Shown here one piece after another: positions 36,151 to 55,500 of a DNA stretch of 64,000 nt (the stretch's first letter is position 1; the number at the start of each line of letters is the position of its first letter). Origin of the DNA: Taeniopygia guttata (lineage: Eukaryota > Chordata > Aves > Passeriformes > Estrildidae); NCBI RefSeq assembly GCF_048771995.1, contig NC_133030.1:40052001-40116000 (forward strand), read 5' to 3'. The notes under the pieces were generated by a model that was not told the DNA's origin, did no database searches, and saw only the letters and a list, made by a program, of their open reading frames with translations. The translations under genes were made by a program, and so were the position numbers.

Positions 36151-36582
36151 TGTCCTGGTTCTGACCAGGACGGGGTAATTTTTGCAGCAGCCAGGAGGGG
36201 TTATGGCTAGGACCTGGAGGTTATTCTATACCATCTTGTGTTATTTTCTGGGTAAAGGCTCACTTTAGTAGTGTGGTGGGAGGGAGTGGTTGGGTATTAT
36301 TGTAGGGGGGTTCGCCTCCTACATCAAACTGCTCGCCTCCTTCTTGTACCCTCTGTCATTACCCTCTGTCATTAGCTCTGTTGTTGTTACTGTATGTTTC
36401 TAATCTCAATGCTGTTGCCAGTAAAAAATGTTCTTATTTCCTGAGCTTTACCTTTTATGCCTCCAATTCTCCTCTCCAGCCTGCTGAGGAGAAGGGGAGT
36501 GATAGAACAGCACATGGTTTGGAGCAGCACATGGTTATGGTGAGAACATGGAACTGGAGAATACCATTCCTAAAACACAACA
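36151..36582 (+). repeat. 5' LTR of an avian ERVL provirus
   Basis: The LTR starts TGTCCTGG and ends in ACACAACA. Its 3' third has the avian ERVL LTR layout: TTCTTATTTC, a segment ending in TCTCCTCTCCAGCC, then GGGGAGTGA, then the AAAC(C)ACAACA terminus. It is followed by a primer-binding-site-like sequence. Relative to the 3' copy it has about 40 extra bases near 36175-36220 and a tandem 13 bp duplication at 36348-36373. Confidence 0.85.
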
Positions 36583-36589
36583 GCCTTCT

Positions 36590-36609
36590 TTGGTGCCCAA
36601 CGTGAGGCA
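36590..36609 (+). promoter_or_regulatory. Retroviral primer-binding-site-like sequence
   Basis: TGGTGCCCAACGTGAGG lies 8-10 bases after the 5' LTR end, the expected place for tRNA priming, and matches the layout of avian ERVL elements. The exact tRNA is not assigned. Confidence 0.65.
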
Positions 36610-37949
36610 CAAAGGGTTGAGACGACAACAGTTCTGCCCAGAGTGAGCTGAAAACAAATTTGATGTAATCTGATTTGATTTGTTGCATTAGGTCCAGAGC
36701 TACTGGTTGCAATGTTGCTTGGTCTGATTATATGCGTGTGGTACCTAACCCTGTACATGTTTTTTGTATATCCACTATGTGCTCATAATGGTGCTCTTTT
36801 TCAGAGCAGGGAGAGGGATTAGGATTGCTTTGTTGCTGTACTATGGAGTATCAGTTTATGACATGGTAAGATAAAAGGCAATGCAGGAAATTTGGGATGT
36901 GTATTTAGTGTTTCTCACCTATCCTTACTCAGGCACTAACTCTAGGAGTCCATTAATAATCACACACAGTCTTTGGGGGGAAATGGGGAAGATGATTTTC
37001 CCCAGGCTTCCACCCCCTTTTCCTCCTTCAGACCTGTTAAAACAGCTTTTGAGAATTTTTAATTCCTGCTGGATGTTAAGGAAAGCATATTTTTGTTGCT
37101 AAGTCTGCCATGTCTCCTCAGTGCAGTCTACACCGTATTTAGTCAGGACAGAGATTTCTAAGGAGGTCATTCAGAGATTTACCCTGAGGGTGGATGGTCA
37201 TGAGTACACAGAATATGGGAGAGAATGGGACAGCTTTTGGGGAAATTCTCTGCTCTGATGGTTTAGCAGTTCACCTACACAACCCCGATAAAGTGACAGA
37301 ATATTTGCAAGGAGAATGCTGTGGCAGCTCCAGAGAGGAGCAATACAGAAGATGTGTGTGCATCTACATGATCTACTTTTACAGTCAACTTCTCTACCCA
37401 GGCTGTGATGTCTTGCCACAGTTCAGGGGCCCAGATGATTTCCTTCTGCACTGCCAATCACCCTTTTTACACTGTTGTAGCCACACCCACAGAGTATTTG
37501 CCACCATGCATGAGTCAATGTAGAGGCCATTCCTCTTGTTCAGTGAGGAATGAGGCCAGATGGATGGCTTTCAGCTCTGCACCCTGACTTGATCCACCTT
37601 GCCCCTCAATAGCTTCTGCAATTAGCCATGTAGGACTCCATATGTCATCCTTCCCTTTTTGATGTATCCCTACAAAATGCTAGGAACCATCTGTGAAGAG
37701 AGCGTGTCCTTTTTCATTTTCTGGTAAGTGATTATATGCAGGGTTGGAGTTGGGCTACTGAAGAACATCACAAGAATGGACAGGTGGATTGGGCTGCCAA
37801 GATTAAAGTGTCTCAGGTGGATCTGGACTGGAACATAAGGGTGAAATGTTTTTGACTTGATGGGCCCATAAGACCTCAGGTCAACACGGAAGAGATGCAA
37901 CATCCAGATGGGCTTGTGATTGAGGAGTGGACACTATATCCCAAGTTAA

Positions 37950-38665
37950 CTGTGAAACATGCACTGCAATCGGTCAGGTGAAATGGGTAAAGCCTCTTTG
38001 GTGTGGGGGACGAGGGCTGAAATAAGAATGTGAGGAGACCTGGCAGTTTGATTACATCGCACTCCCACAAATCTGCCAAGGCAAGTGCTGTGTGCTGACA
38101 ATGGTGGAGATAGCTACTGGATAGCTGGAGATGCACCCTGCGCCTCACATCACTGCCCAGAACACCATCCTGGAAAAGTGGCTCACATGGTGGCATAGAA
38201 CCCCCAAAAGAACAGAGCTGGACAATGGCATTCATTTAAAAAATATCCTCATAGACACTTGGGCCAGCATGATACTGAGTGGGTAAAACATATTCCCTAC
38301 CCTGCACCAGTCTCTGGGAAACAGGAACGGTACAGTGGACTGTTAAAAACCACATTGAAAGCAATGGGTGGTGAGACCTTCAACACTGGATCTGCATTTA
38401 GCACAGGCCTCCTGGTTAGTTAACACTAGAGGATCTACCTTGCTTGCCCTGCCCAATCAAAACCTCAGTTTACTGCAGAAAGAGATAAAGTCCCTGTGGA
38501 GCATATGAGAAATGATTTAGGGAAGACAGTTTGGATTAATCCTGCCTCAAGCAAAGGTAAACCCATCCATGACATTGTTTTTGCTCAAGGACATGGGTGC
38601 ACTTGGGACAGGGAAACACAATGTGTACCTCCAGGGAATTTGATTTTTAGGTTAGAACAGTCTGT
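37950..38665 (+). pseudogene. Broken integrase-region remnant of the ERVL pol gene
   Basis: Several short plus-strand reading segments, in different frames and interrupted by stops, correspond in order to the avian ERVL integrase: the catalytic-core neighbourhood near 38035-38260, the LLKTTLKAMGGG-like part near 38340-38370, and the C-terminal part near 38500-38650 with a GKTVWINPASSKGKPI-like stretch. Frame changes and stop codons (for example near 38138 and 38284) make it non-functional. The interval 36700-37900 is probably the more decayed remainder of the internal region. Confidence 0.8.
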
Positions 38666-38982
38666 AATGTTGAATTGTATAAAAGTGGTTGCTGAATGAC
38701 ACTGGCACTGTGTGCCAGAACTACCATGGACAATGAGTATGAATGCTCCAATTGCGAGCTCCTGGTGCAGCTTGCAACTACCTGATGACACACCAGCCCT
38801 CCTGCCCTGGAAAATATCCAGGATGGACTGAACTCCCTTACTTTAGTCATTGCTAAAGGAAATCAACAAACACCTTGGAGGGATGGTCATTGCCTATGGA
38901 AATGATACTCATGTTTATGTATATATGAAGATACATGTATATAGTTGGAAGGTGTAGGATCTGGGCATGAAGGAGATGGTAT

Positions 38983-39000
38983 AGAACAAGGGGTGGAAAA
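38983..39000 (+). promoter_or_regulatory. Polypurine-tract-like sequence before the 3' LTR
   Basis: Nearly all-purine stretch AACAAGGGGTGGAAAA directly abuts the TG of the 3' LTR, the position expected for plus-strand priming. Confidence 0.6.
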
Positions 39001-39387
39001 TGTCCTGGCCCTGGCCAGGACACATAGGCTATCCTATGCAACTTTGTGTCATTTTCCAGGGATGGGGGAAGGGCTCACTTTCAGATCATTGTAGCATGGT
39101 AGAAGGAGCAGTTGGATATTGTTATGGATGGAGTGTGTTTGTGTCCACATGAATTGTTTGCCTGTTTCTTGTACCTTCTGTCATTAGTATTGATGTTGTT
39201 GTTGCTGCTGTTAATTTCCTTATCTTTTTGCTGTTTCCAGTAAATTGCTCTTATCTCAACCCGTGCCTTTAATGTCGTCAGTTCTCCTCTCCAGCCCGCC
39301 AAGGGAAGGGGGAGTGATCAACCAGCATATGGTTTGGAGTGGTTTCAGTGGGAACACTGGATTGGAAAATATCATTCTTAAACCACA
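39001..39387 (+). repeat. 3' LTR of the ERVL provirus
   Basis: Starts TGTCCTGG like the 5' LTR and shares its downstream blocks (GCTCACTTT, TTCTTGTACC, TCTGTCATTAG, TCTCCTCTCCAGCC, GGGGAGTGAT, AACCACAACA). It lacks about 40 bases present near the start of the 5' copy. The end is at 39387 if the ACAAT duplication is real, or 39390 by comparison with the 5' LTR. Confidence 0.85.
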
Positions 39388-39392
39388 ACAAT
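39388..39392. repeat. Possible ERVL target-site duplication, right
   Basis: ACAAT, identical to 36146-36150, immediately after the 3' LTR when the LTR is taken to end in CCACA. Confidence 0.5.
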
Positions 39393-45212
<5,820 letters not shown>

Positions 45213-48200
45213 TTAGCCAAGAATTAAGGATGAATTTATATAATGCACTGTAACTGCTAAATATCATTGCCTAGTAATTCAGAATTCTTGTTTTTGTTAA
45301 ATACATATCATGTATTTCAGTGTACACATGTATTTTTAATTCTTTATATGACTGTGACATTGTGTGATGCATTGACATAATATTAAGTGTAAGATACACA
45401 TGATTAATGTCAACCTTATGGTTCAACTATATTGTTTTCATGTTTGATGCAGAACTTCCTGAAATTGTTTACAAATAACAACAACTTAATTACTCTCTTA
45501 AGTAACTAATTTGCCTGTATTCTGGTCACAATTAAATATAAGAACATTTCAATTTTTCAGGAGATGCAGCATGAAACATACTTTAGCATTAACAAAACAA
45601 ATTACTTTGCACTTTTCCATAATAAACTACTTTCATAATCCCTAAACACACACACATTTAAGACAAATATAGAGACATTTCAGTATTGGAAAAAACACCT
45701 TCTTGATTATGTCATTAAAACAAGCAGGAATATCTGTAAAGAATCCACAGAACCCTTAAATACTGGTTAACAGGGTGTTGGCAGGGCACTGACAGTAAAA
45801 TACTGTACTTCTTATTTTTTCCTGTGTTCTCCCCCTCCAATATTACTGACAAGAGACTGGTATCTTGAAGTGTTGTTGTTTTTGAAGAACCCTCTGCACG
45901 CTTCTTGTTCCAGCAGGCCCGATTGCGCTGTTAGCACAGAGAGAGCGAGAAAAAGAGAGAATATTTCTGCTGTTCATGAAAGCAACTATGGAAATGGCTG
46001 TCAAAATGTAGAGCAGCAGGCAGCAACATACAATTATCAAGAAAAACCACCATGCTGACTTCATGTTGTATAGTTGCTGAACTGAGAAATCAGTTAACCT
46101 TTTCTCACACAACTTTCAGAGTCCTCCAGCTGGACTCAGTATATTGAATGAGGGAAACCTTCTCCAGCTATCTTACACAAACATAGAACGATCAGAAATT
46201 TTCCCTGGCATTCATGCTTGTGCCCACTTTTTTTTTTTTTCCATATTTTATTTGCAGATAGTGAGATAATTTTCTCCTTACATAGTTCTGTCTTCCAAAA
46301 AAATACCCCAAACAAATCAGCATGCTGAGCTGGAGGAATGAACGCAAAATAGGTCTCTTTAAAATTCTGGGGTCTTATTTCAGGTCTGCTGCTCTTTTTG
46401 GGGGAATCAGGGACAGTGAGGAAACTATCCTTCTGACTCAATTTCACCACCTGTGAAATGGAGATAATACTCACATTGCACATATTTTTTAGCAATCCAA
46501 ACATAAAAACTGTATTACATGTGATAAGCATTTTTAAGTACTAGTGATACCATTTAAAATAATGATACTATTTTCAGTTATGATAAGCAATAAAATTCCC
46601 GACACCCAATGAAAGTTAGAAACAATAAACTTCATATTATCTTACAAAACTGTATTTCTACAATTACAGAACTCTTCCTACTCATTTTTTGGCCATATTT
46701 TCTCTACAATATTTACTGTAGATTTTACAGTCTATCTAAAAATGAAAAAAATATAGAGAATATATTATCTAGAAACAAGTTTCAGTGAATAAAATTATTT
46801 CTATCTTATTTCCTTAGACCATAACTCGGTTTCATAGTAAAACTGGGAAACAGTTTTCCCTCCAAAATCTGTACTCTGAATTCTTTTTGAATACAGAGAC
46901 AGCTGAACCACAGCAGAAGCCTCAGTTTGGAGAAGCTAAAATAGAAGCACTGGGACAAGAGAAAATACAAAATCTCCAATTGTAATGATTCTGAGGTTGG
47001 GGGATAAACACAGTATTGAACCTGAACAGAGGACAGTAATATAGCACAGTTTTTAAGAGGCTATGTATAAGTGGTAGAGGATGAAACTGATGGTTGAAGT
47101 CTAAACAATACTACGTATCTCACAACTTGTTGAAAAGCACTTTTTTTCATTGGGGGAGATTCACAGCTGCTGAATTTTCTGCAGTTAATAGAGTCCTTTG
47201 ATTCACAGCAGTGCCCCTTGCACAAAAAATACTGGCCTTTGTGTATTACCAGAAACTAATTTTCTATTTGGCTGAAAAGGGAAAAATGGGGTTATTGCTT
47301 CTCCCTCCTACAGAGCTTTTCATTATGCCTGATGCACTCAACTTCTAAGCTCTTCTGAGAAAAAAAAAATAACTGAAGAGGCAAGAGGTAGAAAAATGAG
47401 CTTGTTAGCACATTAGAAGTGAAGTATCTTGGTGGGCCCTAGAAATTCCCAGTGGTGTGTTAACTTATCACTCTATGCATGCTGGCACTGATAGTCTCCC
47501 AATTGATCACTCTCTTTTCGCACCAAAGGTGCTGCCAGGAAGCAAAGGCTGAAGGCCCACAGGAGAGCAGGCTGCTATCAAAACAAGCTGTTTTTGAAAG
47601 TCTGCTTGAATGGGTAAAATGTTTCATGAAAAAGTAGGGTAGAGACACCTACTTGCTTTTAAAATGCTCTACTTTCAGAGGTCTCTAAAGGAAACCTTTT
47701 AGTTTATCCTGTTATATCCAAAGCTTATACACAAATAAGGCAAAATGAAGGAAAGTTACTGCTTTGAACATGACAAAGACATTCTTTTTCTCTAGTCTTG
47801 GTACAATCTCCTAATCAAATACAGAAGTCTTGCGATAGATGCTGATCAAGGACAATAATGATGTTTTTGTTACACAGTGAAAAGGATATGTTTATATTAG
47901 TCCTAGAAGTCTAATTCAAATGCACACATAGTACACCAAGAGAAAAGTAATTCAGCTATCTAGGTTACTGCTCATCCTAACAATCCACAAAACTATCTGC
48001 AGCTTGTTAAAGACATAACCCACCTTAAAAACAAAACCAACATCTGAAGCAAATGCCAAATCCAAAGCTTGCTCTACTCCACACTAAGAAATTACACACT
48101 CTTCTCAGAAGAACTCTGTTTCTGTATTAGAGACTGCATAGATGAGATACTTTTATCTTCTATTCATTTATATTTTGAGAACATCCCAGTAATTTTGAAA

Positions 48201-49490
48201 CTCCAATTCTATATGCTTTTGTGGCTAAGATAATCTAGTTCTACACCGTATTTGAATGCAACTGCCTGCAAGAGTGACCATAAACCCATGGTAGCTAATT
48301 TCTACATCACTTCTAATAGGTTAGACATTTATTTCTTTAAAACACTGCTCTCTAGGAAAGACTTATTAGCACTTACAGATTGAGTGGCACATACAAACTC
48401 AATGGCTACTAATAACAGGGCAATGCAAGCTGTATTCTTACTTTGAGCGGATGTTGCCACTGGCATCAGCAATTAAGATGAAATGGAAAGGATGCACAGA
48501 CAAACCAATGGAGAAAGACTGGCACAGAGAGTGACAAAACACTTAAACAACAGTATTGTGAGCTGTTTGCTTCTGAACAAGGTGCTAACTGGAACAAAAC
48601 AGAATGAATAAAAATGTACGATATACATTCATTATGCAGGCGCTCACCCAAATGTGTCAGTTAAAAACTTGCAGATGCATAACTGCAAAAAGCATAATAA
48701 AAAAATCTAATCACTTCATTATACTTTTTCAGAAGTTCTAAAAAATAGAATCAGTGCCAGAAAAATTTAGGAATCATATCTTTATAGGCCACTCAAGTTG
48801 TAGTCACTCCAGCTAATATTTCATTTACATTAGGCTCCCTTTAACTTATTCTCTAAATCCGTAATTATTTCTATTAATAATTATCTGAAAAGATCTATTA
48901 CTTGAAAATACTGTACTTTCCATTATTAGACCTGTTGATTTGCACTTGGGAACAAGCACTGAAAGCCTGGCTGTCAGATCACCTACTTATGCCCAATCTT
49001 TCTGAAAAACATCATTTCATGTCTTCACCTAATAGTTCTCCATCTCTGTTGATTGTATCACTTCCAAGTTTAGATTCCTATGGCAAAATACATCTACATC
49101 TTGCAGACTCTTTATGCATAATCTAAGCTAAAACTTTTTCTAGCCGTCTATCTGAACAAATTACCTAGGCTCTTACCTCACATCTCAGTACTGTCATATC
49201 CTTTTCTCTGGCCTAAATAAATGCATTTTTAATCCTTTCATAATCTACTCAGGGCACTGCAGAATCCACTTTCTGGATATACTACTTAGATGGTGCATTC
49301 TCTCATTTACTGCCATCAGTCTGCCACTCCCTAGTGCAAATGCAGGTTACTAATTTGAGCTTTATAGTCCATACCTATTCCATCCATTTTACCAAAACTA
49401 CTCACCTCCAGTCAGTTAATGCAGTCACTCTCACTAATCTTGACCATTTTGGAAAGGCACTTTTGTACTTTCTTCTATGTGGCTTATGTG

Positions 49491-49526
49491 TAGCATCAGG
49501 CTTATATGTAGCATCAGGTTTCCACA
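49491..49526. repeat. 18 bp tandem duplication
   Basis: GGCTTATGTGTAGCATCA is followed immediately by GGCTTATATGTAGCATCA, differing at one base. Confidence 0.9.
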
Positions 49527-52500
49527 AGTGTCCACAAACAATTCCACCCCCCCTCCCATCCCCCACAACTCTCCCATTGCTATTACATTTTCTTTCCATC
49601 CTTCTTCACACTTCTCAGTTTTACAGCTGACTAAAATGCAATACAATAAGTCTATGTAGCATTTTTTAGTTAAGGAGTGGATGCATGATTACTGCTACAG
49701 TCATTGGTGGAATACCAATCCTAAAATGACATTAACCTGAAGCTGGAAAAAAATGAAGAAAAAGTTTAAACATGGAATAAGATTTCCAAGACTTCATTTA
49801 AGGATGTAGCACTTCACAACTAAGTGTTAGATTCTCAAATGGGCTGGAGAAGAAATTCTACTGCCTGCTCCAAAACCCATTTGATAACAAATATTTCCCA
49901 AGCACGGACTGGAAAGCTCCTATCCAGGGACTCTCCTCTCCCAAGAAAGTACCATAATGATTAGACTATGTAGATGGGCATGTGTGTTTCCTGTGATTAA
50001 GAAGAAATCTTATTTTATGAAACATACAAAAAATTTCAGTAGTGTCAAAATAAGCCACTTTTATGAAAACTTTATTCATAAATCTTCCCTCCTCATACTT
50101 GTGTATTTGTATATATGGGCAGTATACATGTGCAGTATACCATGATATAACTGTATACTGGTATGTAGATGCTTTGGTTCCAGAGCTAGAAAAAAAAAGA
50201 GAGTTTTAATGAGTGCCTTGAAATACCTTGTACGAAAAAGCTAGAACACATATTTCCAAATAGAAAGATGGATTTTTTTCAGGTTAAATTACAAACTCCT
50301 CTCAGAAATACATGTACAGCTGCATCCCTGGCAGTTCCAACTGTTAGCAAAATCATCTAAGAAGTCAATATATATTGATATGATTGTGGAGAGTATGACT
50401 TTGTTTGCCAGGCATTTGGAAAATAATTTAAGACAAGCAGAAGCTGAACTGCTGCTCCATCCTTACTCGGAAAATGAAAATTCTATGCCCAGAGATACTT
50501 TCTTGTAGGATAAATGGACACTTGCAAGAGGTTTTTAATTGCATATATACACAATTTACATTAAAGAAATTAGCAATATTTTAATAAAATCCATATAAGA
50601 AAGAAACTCTCTTTTTTATTACATTTCCCCCCTCAGCAAATTTAGAAACACACATAATTTTTTACAGGAAAAAACCCCAAATCTGTAGTATGGTCAACCT
50701 ACAAAAATGCTCCTAGGATATTATGTACCAAAGTAAAAAAGAAATAGTGAAGCACAGTGAAAAGCATATGTTGGTAGAAGATTTTAAGTTTTTTGCTCTC
50801 TGGCCTGAAAAGGTGTGCAAACCCCACATAATTAATTGCTACAGTTTGAGATACTTAAAATGATGAAAGAATGTATTTTATTTGGCACATTTTTCCTAGT
50901 AAATTTCAATTCCTTACATCGAAGTGTGAAAGAAGAATGGCCTCCCCTATAAAGATAACAAGTACAGGTTAGGATCAAGGTTTTAAGCTGAAAGGAAAAC
51001 TTAGTCCCAGCAGAATTTGACTTCCAGAGGAAGATGAGACAAAACCCCCACGCATCACAGAAACGGAATTTTTTTCTGGGAAATCTCACTCTAAAAGAAG
51101 AGACTGTGCAGTGGTTGTCAAACCAGCTGAGCTCACACTGAGTCACAGCAATTTGTAGTCTTTGTTGGCTCTTAGAGTTAAGGATGTAAGTTGGGCTGCT
51201 ATTGATCCAGTGCTGGAAGCCCTGCAAGTAGCAGCATTTTGTATGTAAGTGAGTGATCAGTATCAACTGAGAGGAATAGTTAAAGTTCTCTTATATTCTG
51301 AAAAGTGACAATGTAGAAGTGGTATCATGGTGTTCCCTACTTACCGCATTTCAGTAATTTCCACATCTAGTTTGCACGGTATACAAATAAAATGTTTTTT
51401 TTTCTTCCAGCTGCATCTTCTGTTTACTCAAGACACCTTGATATCTCAAAGTCAGTCTGGGTTATTTTATGTTTCTTAAAGACTGCCAATATTGAAAATG
51501 GCAAATAAATATTTAGCTAGGTGCATCTGTTTACAGAGCTATGCTGTAAATGAAAGAAGCTAACTGGACTTAGCCAATGATTCATAAGGCAGAATTTAGT
51601 TCATTCTCTTCATATCTCACCCATGTTATTTAGGTAAAAAAGACGAAAAAATTACTATTCTTGATACTACTAAGCAGGTGAAAGAATTAAAAATTTTATA
51701 GTATTTTAAGGTGAGTTTTTCCTACTGAACTACTTTTTCAAGACAGCTCTTCTGTAAAAAATGTAACAATATATTTTCTTACTCATAAGAATAGAACATA
51801 AACCTCAGATAAATGAAAAATGTATTTCAAAAGTAAACTAGTACGTTGCATTTGGTGAAAACATTTTAAACCTGAAGAAGGGGCTCTATAATTATCCCAA
51901 ATAAATAATTTTAATCAGTAATGTACATGTTACAATCTACAAATTAATGTAGATATCTGACTAATAAAATGTGAGGGTATATGAAAAACAAGTAACAGAC
52001 CAAGACTGTAGAATATAAGCAAGCCTAACATGTATTATCTAACATATTTAATAACATTATTTTTCAACTCAAGCTGTAACTGCAAAGGCCTTTTTGAGGC
52101 AATTTCTTAGATATATTTCTTCATGAAGAAAATAAGGGTATATATAATAGATAAGTTTATACAAACTAATTCCGTCATTCCAAATATTGCAATTTGTTTC
52201 CAAAACATAGTTGCATCATCCTTTGAATAAATATAATGAAAATTGCTTTTAAGTTTTTATACTACTGAACAGTTAAATAAATCTGTGATAAATTAAGTGT
52301 TATCAGGCATTTTTGCCATTTGTAGGACATTTTTTATTTAAGATTACTTATCTTACAGTTAAAAGAGATAGTTTACCATATATCTACTCCATGGTTATAT
52401 GGTTAAAAGTCCTGCAAGGTAAGTGTAGGCTAGATAAAGCTGCAGCCATTGAGTGTTTCCAAGTAAATGGTATTGCTTTCTGCCTAGTTTACCAACAGAC

Positions 52501-55500
52501 TACATATTGACTAGGCACTGACTTTATCTGAATTTATGTAAGCATCTTAATTTTTACAGTGTGGGTGGTTTCAAAATTGCTAAATTACTGCAAGAAATTC
52601 TAAGTGATGTTTACATTTTCATTAGAAAACTCAACATATTTAACATTCTGCAAAACTGTCCTTCTAGGAAAATCCTTGATGCATTGTTTACTTTTATGCT
52701 GTTCTACAAAATCTTACAACTCACGAAATTCATCAGTAGTTTATAACATCTTCTAGGAAGAAAAAGCTGTGATTCATCAGTGCAGACAAAGCTGGGCTTT
52801 AATCCACTTCTATAACCATATTGCCAAGTCTATATTGTTTACATCGCGTCTCAATTAAGAGGCAGGCAGGACACCTGGTACTTCTTTATCTAAGTCCCAC
52901 GGGCTGCCAGATGACTCAAAATCCATAACAGGTGCTAAGGCAGTGTGAGTGGAGCACCATTAACACAAGCTGGAATTGGATAAAATTTGGACTACGCTTA
53001 ACCACTTAAAACACTCAATTATGAAATGAAAAATGTAACCACTGTGCACCAAGCTCCTTTACAGAAGGCTTATAAAGATATGTAGAATTAAAGTGCAAGT
53101 GAACTGAACTTAAAATAAATTTTAATTTCAGTATATTCTTTAGAATATAAACCACATAAAAACTAATTATATAAAAAGTTGGGGTTCTTTTTAAGATAAT
53201 AATAGAAAAATATACTTTATTGAATTAACTCTAATTCTGCTCATCTGCTTAGGCAGCAAAAATGACAAAAATTATGCTCAGACTTCTTGGAATTTCCAGG
53301 GAAAAAATATCTAAATTAAGACTACTTATCAAATTCTTCAACTGCGTAGAACCCAGAAGTTATTTTATTTTAAGGACTTTAGCAAATAGGAACATCTTGT
53401 GGAAGGATTAAAAAACCAACAAAGGTTCAAGTGAAAACCTGTATGATAAAAAATACTCATTTGCACCAAAAAATCCCATTGCAAATGTCTTTCCAGCACT
53501 TTTTCATCTAAGGTGACTGAATTATATATTAAGCTTAGACTCTGACAGAACACACTGCATGAGAGAAGAAATGAGTATCAGAAATTTTACAGTGGACAAT
53601 TACTTAAGAACTATCTGTATCTAAATGTGCAGTAATCCAATTAAGTTTCTATTTAATATTGTAATTATCAAGAACACAATATAGTGATTTTATTACCAGA
53701 GTAAGCAGCTACAAAGTACAGTAAACTGTCATTTAAGACAGTGTCAGAGTATCTATGATAAGCAGCACATTGGCTTAAACTAATGCACTATATGCCTCTA
53801 GGGAACGAAAGGCTCAGAGACTGGGGTTTAACATCAAAATCTATCCATTAATCTTGACTTAAATACAATCTACTCTGCAGTAAGAGGAAGAATGGGCATT
53901 CAATGAATTATCTGCTTGAAATATAGCAGGAGCTAATACAAATGTATAGCAGAAAGTATCAGTTTTGGTACGATTTATAGTGTATTGTTGGTTCTACAAA
54001 CCCTGAACTGCATCTTAGCATGAAGTTAAAAAGTTAGATCAAATGGCTACCAGGATGGGAAGGATGAATACCTCAGCACAACTTTGCCTGGGTGGTTAGA
54101 AAAATAATGATAGTATTTAAAAACACTACACTCATCCATGTTTTAGTAACAGGCTATGGGCATGAAAACAAAATAGCGAAGAAAACAATGCTGAAAGCCC
54201 ATATGCAGGCAGAACTCACACTCCAACTTAAAGGGAGGATTTGTCTTAATAATGTATCCAAGATGGGAATCAATGAATCCATAAGGTATGTTGTGCTAAT
54301 TGTTTTGAAGCCCACTACAGCTGCCACTGCTTTAGGCTCTCTGTGGAGTGACGAAGCGCTGCTCCTGCGGTCACCTGGCAGCTGTGGGTTTGCAGGAGGC
54401 AGCAGGGGATGCGCAGGGCCACCGGCCATGGAATTGAAATTTAGTAAAGCTGTTGTACCAAACATACCAACAAAAGATGTTAAGGTTTGGGCTGAAGTGA
54501 TGACTGCAACAAATGAGGAATACCACAGGCCAGAGGGGAACTGCAACCCCACAAACTAACTCCTGATGCTGGGAGAGGAATTCATCCTCATTCTGACATC
54601 CAGCATTACACCAGTTTTAACTCAAGTAATTAAGATTGATAGGTGTGAAGAATACAGAAGCAAAACTAATTCTCTGCTCTCTGGTATTAGCATGAATGCT
54701 TAAGCTCACTGTTTTCATACATTCAAGTATTTAAATTTCTACTTTGAATACCTTCTCTGCATATATAGGCATATTAATTGATGAGAAAAACAGCAAACAC
54801 ATTTTCATGAAGAAATCACTCCAGACTGCAAAATTACAAATAAAAATTATATTAATATTAAATACTGTCCAGTAAAAAGACTACACATACAGATATGTAT
54901 TAATTTTCCATACCACACTACTAGTAACAAAGGAAACTTCTCTAGTGAGAAATTCTGTCAATAATTCAAATCTGTACTTTAATGAACTTTACGACTACCT
55001 TTTAAACATTTTATAGATGAGAATATTTTCTCTTTATCTTGGTTTGCTGCACTACCAGTAGCATATTATCTACTTATAAGCCTCTTTGGAGGGCTTAAGT
55101 CAATTTTAAGAATGATTTTAAAAACTCTAAGTCAGGCTTCTATTTAAATGAAGGAAACAAATACTAATTTTCAGTTATTTCCTTTTTTATTGATATTTTG
55201 AACAGCAATTAGCAAAGTAGCTAATCGCTCTCCTCCCTAATGCCGTCAAGCTGTTGAGAGCAGTCTGCAGCACTACAATGGTACTATTGTGAACACAGCC
55301 TGGCCTTCCTTCCCACAGAGAGTTAAGTGGGCAGTTCCTGCTGCCCATGATTGGTGTCCAGTGAAACAATACTTAAGAGCCAGGTTTTATCAGTTCCACG
55401 CCAAAGAAGTGAAGCCAGGGAACCCAAGCCTTCATATCATGCTGAACCATATGCCAACCCTGCTGGCCCCTAAGGTTTATCACTAGGAATCAGGATCCAT

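Larger units (their letters stand above)
36151..39387 (+). mobile_element. Degraded ERVL-type provirus with two LTRs
   Basis: Two LTRs in the same orientation (36151-36582, 39001-39387) flank 2.4 kb of internal sequence, much less than a complete element. A primer-binding-site-like TTTGGTGCCCAACGTGAGGC follows the 5' LTR at 36590-36609, and a purine-rich tract (38983-39000) precedes the 3' LTR. The internal right half keeps integrase-like coding remnants broken by stops and frameshifts. Gag, protease and most reverse transcriptase appear deleted, and no envelope gene is recognisable. It sits antisense to RALGAPA1 in its last intron. The LTRs differ by several indels and many substitutions, so the insertion is old and cannot be mobile on its own. 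Confidence 0.88.

Noticed and set aside
50832..51266. 144-codon minus-strand open frame, considered as a RALGAPA1 exon
   Set aside because: Does not resemble any part of RalGAP alpha-1 that I know, and no convincing splice boundaries were seen.
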